NCBI GenBank assembly: GCA_016789785.1
Contig: JAEUQE010000204.1
Coordinates: 1 to 16,836, forward strand
Direction: 5' to 3'
DNA length: 16,836 bases
Source: Bryobacterales bacterium
Lineage (GTDB): Bacteria > Acidobacteriota > Terriglobia > Bryobacterales > Bryobacteraceae
Below the pieces are notes generated by a model. The model made no database searches. It was not told the origin of the DNA and saw only the letters and a list, made by a program, of their open reading frames with translations. Shown here piece by piece: positions 13,601 to 16,836 of this stretch; positions within the stretch are counted from its first letter, which is position 1, and every line of letters starts with the position of its first letter. The position numbers were made by a program, and so were the translations under genes.

Positions 13601-14140
13601 GAAACCCACCTAAAGCAACTTCTGCAGAGGAATGGGTCGCCAGTGCCTGGCGCGCCCGTACAGTTCAATCCGCAGTTCCTCAATTTCTTTACACAAGTGG
13701 TGCGGTTGTCTGACGCGCTTTACAAGTCCGGGCCGACTCCGACACTGAATTACTCAATTCAGTTGGTGGAGGTGAAGTTCGAGCTGGATGGGTCTAAAGC
13801 AACCGCGGGGAATCTGACGATTGATGGTAAGGTGGCGAGACTCGGTGCGCCGTCCACTCCGTTCGTCTGGAGCGGAGTACCGAGCCACTCGGTGAAGTTT
13901 GACTACAACAACGTACTGTCGTTCACCGAGACCGGGTTGTGGGCTGTTTTCCGGTTCTTTGTCGACGCCAACGTTTCGGGCGCAGGTGGCAACTATGTCA
14001 TGATTTGGCCCGTGCGCGGCGGCACGTCGCAGCGGCCGATCGCCAATGCGCGTTTCCAGGTGGACCTGAGCGGAGCGCCCGCGGTGTTTGACAAGAACTT
14101 CCTAAGCGGTCTTCGTTGTACCGCGAACGTAGGAAAGTGA
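10616..14140 (+). CDS. tssM: Type VI secretion membrane-complex protein TssM (IcmF family)
   Basis: At 1174 residues it has the usual TssM length and layout: two N-terminal membrane segments (about 8-23 and 34-53), a cytosolic GTPase-like domain, a third membrane segment (about 465-485) and a long periplasmic part to the C-terminus. A Gly/Ala-rich linker (70-92) separates the second membrane segment from the cytosolic domain. The nucleotide-binding site is GDQNSTKT (124-131), with Thr where Walker A has Gly; 'CVDIERF' (214-220) and 'TRAD' (258-261) occupy the Walker B and NKxD-like places. Residues 401-408 read GGGATRMF, like the motif repeated in the divergent 932-residue protein. AGGAGA precedes the ATG by five bases and overlaps the tssL stop, indicating translational coupling. 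No tssJ lipoprotein gene is adjacent. Confidence 0.94.
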   Translation: MQFYWKTVIGYVFMMVCAGVATEVYKVGGENSRTILYWLGLLGLTSTAFLYFFQSKFDQWRARRQLAKQGAAGGEAASGGGAAAGGDGGGDVDPLVKEAETKLQASRLGPKATISGLPVIFLTGDQNSTKTTVLVHSGMEPELLAGQIYQQDNMIVPTRSANLWFAKKAVFVETGGPLWGDNGGWTRLLKKLSPPKLKSIFKNEATAPRAAVLCVDIERFLQPGASDAMATAARGVQSRFQEISTTFGINFPVYILFTRADRVPFFLDFVRNLSTEEATQVFGVTLPMRASKGGVYAEEETQRLNQMFNELFYSLCDKRIEFLPRENDAEKLPGCYEFPREFRKLRAGLVQFLVDVGRPSQLSTSPFLRGFYFTGVRPVIVNDVAPNPVFQRQQSAFDPTGGGATRMFKLSEMNQPPMAAAQQSGGRKVPQWVFLSHLFNDILLEDKAALGASEASTKTSGMQRVLLTLASIFAVFWSIGMTISYFNNNALEKRVIEAARQLNGVRLAGSALPAESDIKRLADLRVELQQLSKWKKDGRPLSYGFGLYVGDSIYPLARKAYYNGFERLLFQDTQQRRMLTSMQGLQPGPQQAQERCGYVYDTLRAYLITTSQWKRVAPQTEQDRLRALLHARWGEGRDQEVGDSRSKAALDEFAFYSSDLINGNPYSEKEEDRGVHQARLYISQCSGLEAIYNRLIGEASAANEPVNYNVKYPWTGAVVRNNVEIRGAFSKTGWDWMRKRLSKADDLAGEEWVLGPIDKYPRSAVNPATLVSDIWTRYSTDFIQRWRDYFNKNTAVLGYGSPSDAATKLKIHSDTRAPILYLIGLASQNTAVEPASDRFAAKVREAFYWSHTVVPPGPDFLLPNNRPYVNGLQGLQIAVEAAAAKQDDLMLIQGTEMKKQEALAMLGQVATFSRADLEGKLDTSIRDIMERPIRALKIEPPSPLRSANTAAREMCNQFNVITNKFPFNPKEQPEVSVAELNDLLQPPSGKFWTFYETHLKQLLQRNGSPVPGAPVQFNPQFLNFFTQVVRLSDALYKSGPTPTLNYSIQLVEVKFELDGSKATAGNLTIDGKVARLGAPSTPFVWSGVPSHSVKFDYNNVLSFTETGLWAVFRFFVDANVSGAGGNYVMIWPVRGGTSQRPIANARFQVDLSGAPAVFDKNFLSGLRCTANVGK

Positions 14141-14185
14141 GGCGGAAGGCGCTGTCGCGGATAACGCGCTAGAATGATCATGGCA

Positions 14186-15553
14186 ATGGAACTTCCTGCC
14201 AGAATCGGCAAATACGAGCTTCAGGAGTTTCTGGGCGGTGGGATGTCGCACGTCTACAAGGCCCAAGACACCGTGCTCGGCCGTACCGTGGCGGTGAAGA
14301 TCCTTACTGAGTCCGGTTCCGCGGATCCCGAAACGAAAGCACGCTTCCTGCAGGAAGCCCGGATGGCCGGCAACTTCTCGCACGACAACATCATCAACGT
14401 CTTCGATTTCGGCGAAGAGCAGGGACGCCCGTTCATTATCATGGAGTTTCTTCGCGGAGAGACCCTGAAGGATGCCATCAAGGGCAGCCGCACGGGTGAT
14501 TTGCAGAAGAAGCTGGACATTGCGCTTCAACTCGCGAGAGCGCTGGAGTACATTCACACCAAGAAGATTGTTCACCGCGACATCAAGCCGGATAACGTGC
14601 ACCTTGATACTGCGGGGCGCGTGAAGCTGATGGACTTCGGCATCGCGAAGTCCCAGAACGTCGCTCTTACGCGGGTCGGCTTTACTCTCGGCACGCCCTA
14701 TTACATGGCGCCGGAACAGGTGCTCGGGCAGCAGGTCACCACGCTGGTCGACGTCTATGCCTGGGGCATCATGATGTTTGAGATGCTCACCGGGATGAAA
14801 CCGGTATCCGGCGAGTCGATCGACAAGGTGTTTCAGCAGGTGTTGAATGAACCGTTGAATCTGGATCCTCTGCGAGCGCGCGGTGTTCCGGACTCACTGG
14901 TTGACCTGATCCGCCGCTGCACGGCGAAGAGCGCGTTGGAGCGTCCTTCGGGATTCAACGTGATCTGCGGTGAACTGGAGCGGATGATGGAAGGCACAGG
15001 TCAGCCTCTGCTGGGGCAAACCGGGTCGCAGCCCGCCCGTGGGTATCCGGCATCGGGTGTGCCTTCGAGCACATCCGGAATGCCGTCGGTAAGCACGTCG
15101 GGGTTCGGCAGCCCGGCTGGCAGGGCACCAACTCCCGCGCCTCCACAGTCTTCCCAAGTACTGCCCTCGCAGCCGGTTGCCCCCACCTCGCAGCCGTACT
15201 CACCGCCGCCCTCCGGGCGTTCGTCGCCCCAGTTAAGCCAACCTCAATTGAGCCAGTCCCCCGCGGCTCCGCCAATGCCGCAACATGGCGCACCTTCTCG
15301 ACCGTCCTCCCGCGCCACGCCAACTCCTGCGCCAGTGAGCGCGCCTACCCCGAGCGCACCCCCTATGAGCGCGCCCCCCACGAACGCGTCGCGGGGATCT
15401 GCCCCCATGGATGGCTTGCCCGAGTGGATCAAAGCGTTGCCTCCGCAGTTTCGAACGCAGGGGTGGTTCACCATTCTGTCGGCTGCCGGCGTGCTCCTGG
15501 GAATGATCGCGATCGTCCTCATTCTGCGCCTTGTCATGCGACTGGTATTCTGA
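14186..15553 (+). CDS. Membrane-anchored Ser/Thr protein kinase
   Basis: A Hanks-type kinase of 455 residues from this start; ATGs at 14174 and 14180 are alternatives, and 14186 is preferred because it aligns with the first codon of the downstream paralog. None has a good ribosome-binding site. Active-site residues are all present: glycine loop GGGMS (17-21), Lys38 in VAVK, helix C Glu57, HRD (130-132) with IKPDN, DFG (150-152) and APE (175-177). The domain ends near residue 270; a Pro/Ser/Ala-rich linker of about 150 residues follows, then one membrane segment at the extreme C-terminus (about 427-450), so the kinase faces the cytosol with almost nothing outside. It lies 45 bp after tssM. By analogy with PpkA it may phosphorylate T6SS components; no FHA reader is in the window. 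Kinase activity is near certain, its role inferred. Confidence 0.92.
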   Translation: MELPARIGKYELQEFLGGGMSHVYKAQDTVLGRTVAVKILTESGSADPETKARFLQEARMAGNFSHDNIINVFDFGEEQGRPFIIMEFLRGETLKDAIKGSRTGDLQKKLDIALQLARALEYIHTKKIVHRDIKPDNVHLDTAGRVKLMDFGIAKSQNVALTRVGFTLGTPYYMAPEQVLGQQVTTLVDVYAWGIMMFEMLTGMKPVSGESIDKVFQQVLNEPLNLDPLRARGVPDSLVDLIRRCTAKSALERPSGFNVICGELERMMEGTGQPLLGQTGSQPARGYPASGVPSSTSGMPSVSTSGFGSPAGRAPTPAPPQSSQVLPSQPVAPTSQPYSPPPSGRSSPQLSQPQLSQSPAAPPMPQHGAPSRPSSRATPTPAPVSAPTPSAPPMSAPPTNASRGSAPMDGLPEWIKALPPQFRTQGWFTILSAAGVLLGMIAIVLILRLVMRLVF

Positions 15554-15559
15554 TTCCGT

Positions 15560-16836
15560 ATGCAGCTACCCGCACTGTTCGGGAAGTATCAGCTTGAGAA
15601 ATTCCTCGGCGGAGGAATGTCACAGGTGTATCGTGCCACCGACACCGTCCTGGGTCGAACGGTGGCAGTGAAGATTCTTACCGACGAAGGGTGCCGCGAT
15701 GAAGACGCCAAGAAGCGTTTTCTGCTCGAAGCCCGGATGTGCGGCAACATCGTTCACGACAACATCATCCGTATCCACGACTACGGCGAGATGGAAGGCC
15801 GCCCTTTCATCGTGATGGAGTTTCTCACGGGCGAGGATCTTCGCAGCGCCATCCAGGAGGGGCATACAGGCGATGTCAAACAGAAGCTGAATATCGCTCT
15901 ACAAGCCGCTCGCGCACTCGGCTACGTGCACAAGCAGAGCATCGTCCATCGCGATATCAAGCCCGAGAACCTCCACATCGACGAATCCGGGCGCGTACGC
16001 CTGATGGACTTCGGCATCGCCAAGTCGGCGAACCTCTCGCTCACCAAGACCGGTTTTGCCATCGGCACGCCCTACTATATGTCGCCCGAGCAGGTGCTTG
16101 GGAAGCCTGTGACGCCGGCGGTCGATGTTTATGCCTGGGCGCTGGTGCTGGCGGAGATGCTCACGGGACAAAAGCCCGTGAATGGCGAGACCATCGAGGT
16201 CCTATTTTTTCAAATTCTTCATCAGCCGCTCGATCTCAGTGCACTCCAGGCGATGCCGGACGTGCCGCCCGAAGTGGTGAATCTCATCCAGCGTTGCGCC
16301 TCGAAGAAGCCCGAGGAACGGCCGCCCGGGTTCGATTCCGTGATTGCGGAGTTGGAAGCGATTCTCGCCCGGCTCGGAAGCGGAACGACCCAGGCCCATC
16401 CTTTTTCGCAGACCCTTCCCTATGGACTGCCGACAGGCGTGGTCGCGCCCCCTTCGCAGCCGCCGCCCATTCTACAGACCGGACAATCTGCCCAGGTACC
16501 GTCTGGCCTTACGGCGCAGCCTCCAGCCAAGTCCCGGCTTGTTCCGGTACTGCTTGGCGTCGGCGGCCTGGTGATTGCTGGTGTGGTCGCCGCAACCATG
16601 TTCCTGAAGGACAAAGGAGCCTCACCCGAGCCGGAAAAAAAGGGCACGGCGGTCACGTTCTCGCTACCCGAGCGCTACAGTGACCCCGCCGCTGGCGCCG
16701 ACATGATCCTCGTCAAGGAAGGCTACTTTCTGTTCGACAAGGATGGCCGCAAGGAGTATTTTGATTCCTACTACATCGATCGGACCGAAGTGACCAAGGC
16801 ACAATGGGCAAAGTATGCGCAGGCCAAGGGGCTTCC
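15560..16836 (+). CDS. Ser/Thr protein kinase with FGE-sulfatase (SUMF1)-like domain, 3' end missing
   Basis: 425 codons are visible and the frame is open to the right edge. The ATG lies 6 bp after the stop of the previous kinase, with no Shine-Dalgarno sequence, so translation is probably coupled. The kinase domain is complete: GGGMS (17-21), Lys38, Glu57, HRD (130-132), DFG (150-152), SPE in place of APE (175-177). A Pro-rich linker (about 280-324) leads to one membrane segment (327-349). After about 30 residues, 'DMILVKEGYFLF' (381-392) and 'YYIDRTEVTKAQWAKY' match the opening of formylglycine-generating-enzyme/SUMF1-like domains, which would lie in the periplasm. Such domains often act as binding or sensor modules rather than true FGEs; the copper-binding cysteines would be beyond the window, so activity cannot be judged. 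The kinase domain is 67% identical to its neighbour by hand count over 180 residues. Confidence 0.88.
   Translation, partial: MQLPALFGKYQLEKFLGGGMSQVYRATDTVLGRTVAVKILTDEGCRDEDAKKRFLLEARMCGNIVHDNIIRIHDYGEMEGRPFIVMEFLTGEDLRSAIQEGHTGDVKQKLNIALQAARALGYVHKQSIVHRDIKPENLHIDESGRVRLMDFGIAKSANLSLTKTGFAIGTPYYMSPEQVLGKPVTPAVDVYAWALVLAEMLTGQKPVNGETIEVLFFQILHQPLDLSALQAMPDVPPEVVNLIQRCASKKPEERPPGFDSVIAELEAILARLGSGTTQAHPFSQTLPYGLPTGVVAPPSQPPPILQTGQSAQVPSGLTAQPPAKSRLVPVLLGVGGLVIAGVVAATMFLKDKGASPEPEKKGTAVTFSLPERYSDPAAGADMILVKEGYFLFDKDGRKEYFDSYYIDRTEVTKAQWAKYAQAKGL

Noticed and set aside
15739..16683. A 314-codon plus-strand frame
   Set aside because: It is a shifted frame within the second kinase, whose own frame continues to the window edge and contains all kinase motifs.

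Overview
The window reads as chromosomal DNA of a free-living, moderately GC-rich (roughly 60% by eye) Gram-negative bacterium. Two membrane-anchored Ser/Thr kinases, a long Pro/Ala-rich protein with repeated 'GEFTRMF' motifs and a type VI secretion (T6SS) membrane-complex operon together suggest an Acidobacteriota member, perhaps of the Solibacter/Bryobacter group. That placement is recalled from family experience, not from a search.

Layout. (1) 2-925 (+): 3' part of a gene for a MNT/GlnD-type nucleotidyltransferase, open at the left edge. (2) 972-2800 (-): a two-gene unit, a small YtxH-like membrane protein followed 2 bp later by 1-pyrroline-5-carboxylate dehydrogenase (proline to glutamate). 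(3) 2910-3727 (+): a DUF2007-like/VOC (glyoxalase-bleomycin resistance) fusion protein, then an out-of-frame C-terminal remnant of a DinB-family protein. (4) 3737-8083 (-): a 932-residue repeat protein and, 24 bp downstream, a SAM-dependent methyltransferase. (5) 8084-8513: divergent control region. (6) 8514-16836 (+): tssK, tssL, tssM and two tandem paralogous Ser/Thr kinases, with gaps of 6-45 bp, so probably one operon. The second kinase carries the start of a formylglycine-generating-enzyme (FGE/SUMF1)-like domain after its membrane segment and runs off the right edge.

How it may work together. TssK (baseplate adaptor), TssL and TssM (inner-membrane complex) are the docking platform of a contractile T6SS. 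The two kinases suggest control by threonine phosphorylation, as known for PpkA-regulated T6SSs. The most unusual element is the divergent 932-residue protein. It starts with a kinase N-lobe that aligns with the two neighbouring kinases but has lost the glycine loop and the ATP-anchoring lysine, and it has no C-lobe. It continues with 17 copies of a short acidic-aromatic-Thr-x-Met-Phe motif, then an FG-rich low-complexity stretch, and ends in a C-terminal membrane anchor. A related 'GATRMF' sequence sits in the cytosolic part of TssM just before its third membrane segment. I infer, without proof, that this is a scaffold or substrate of the kinases, linked to the T6SS membrane complex through a shared short motif. 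No tssJ, tssB/C, hcp, vgrG, clpV or fha gene lies inside the window.
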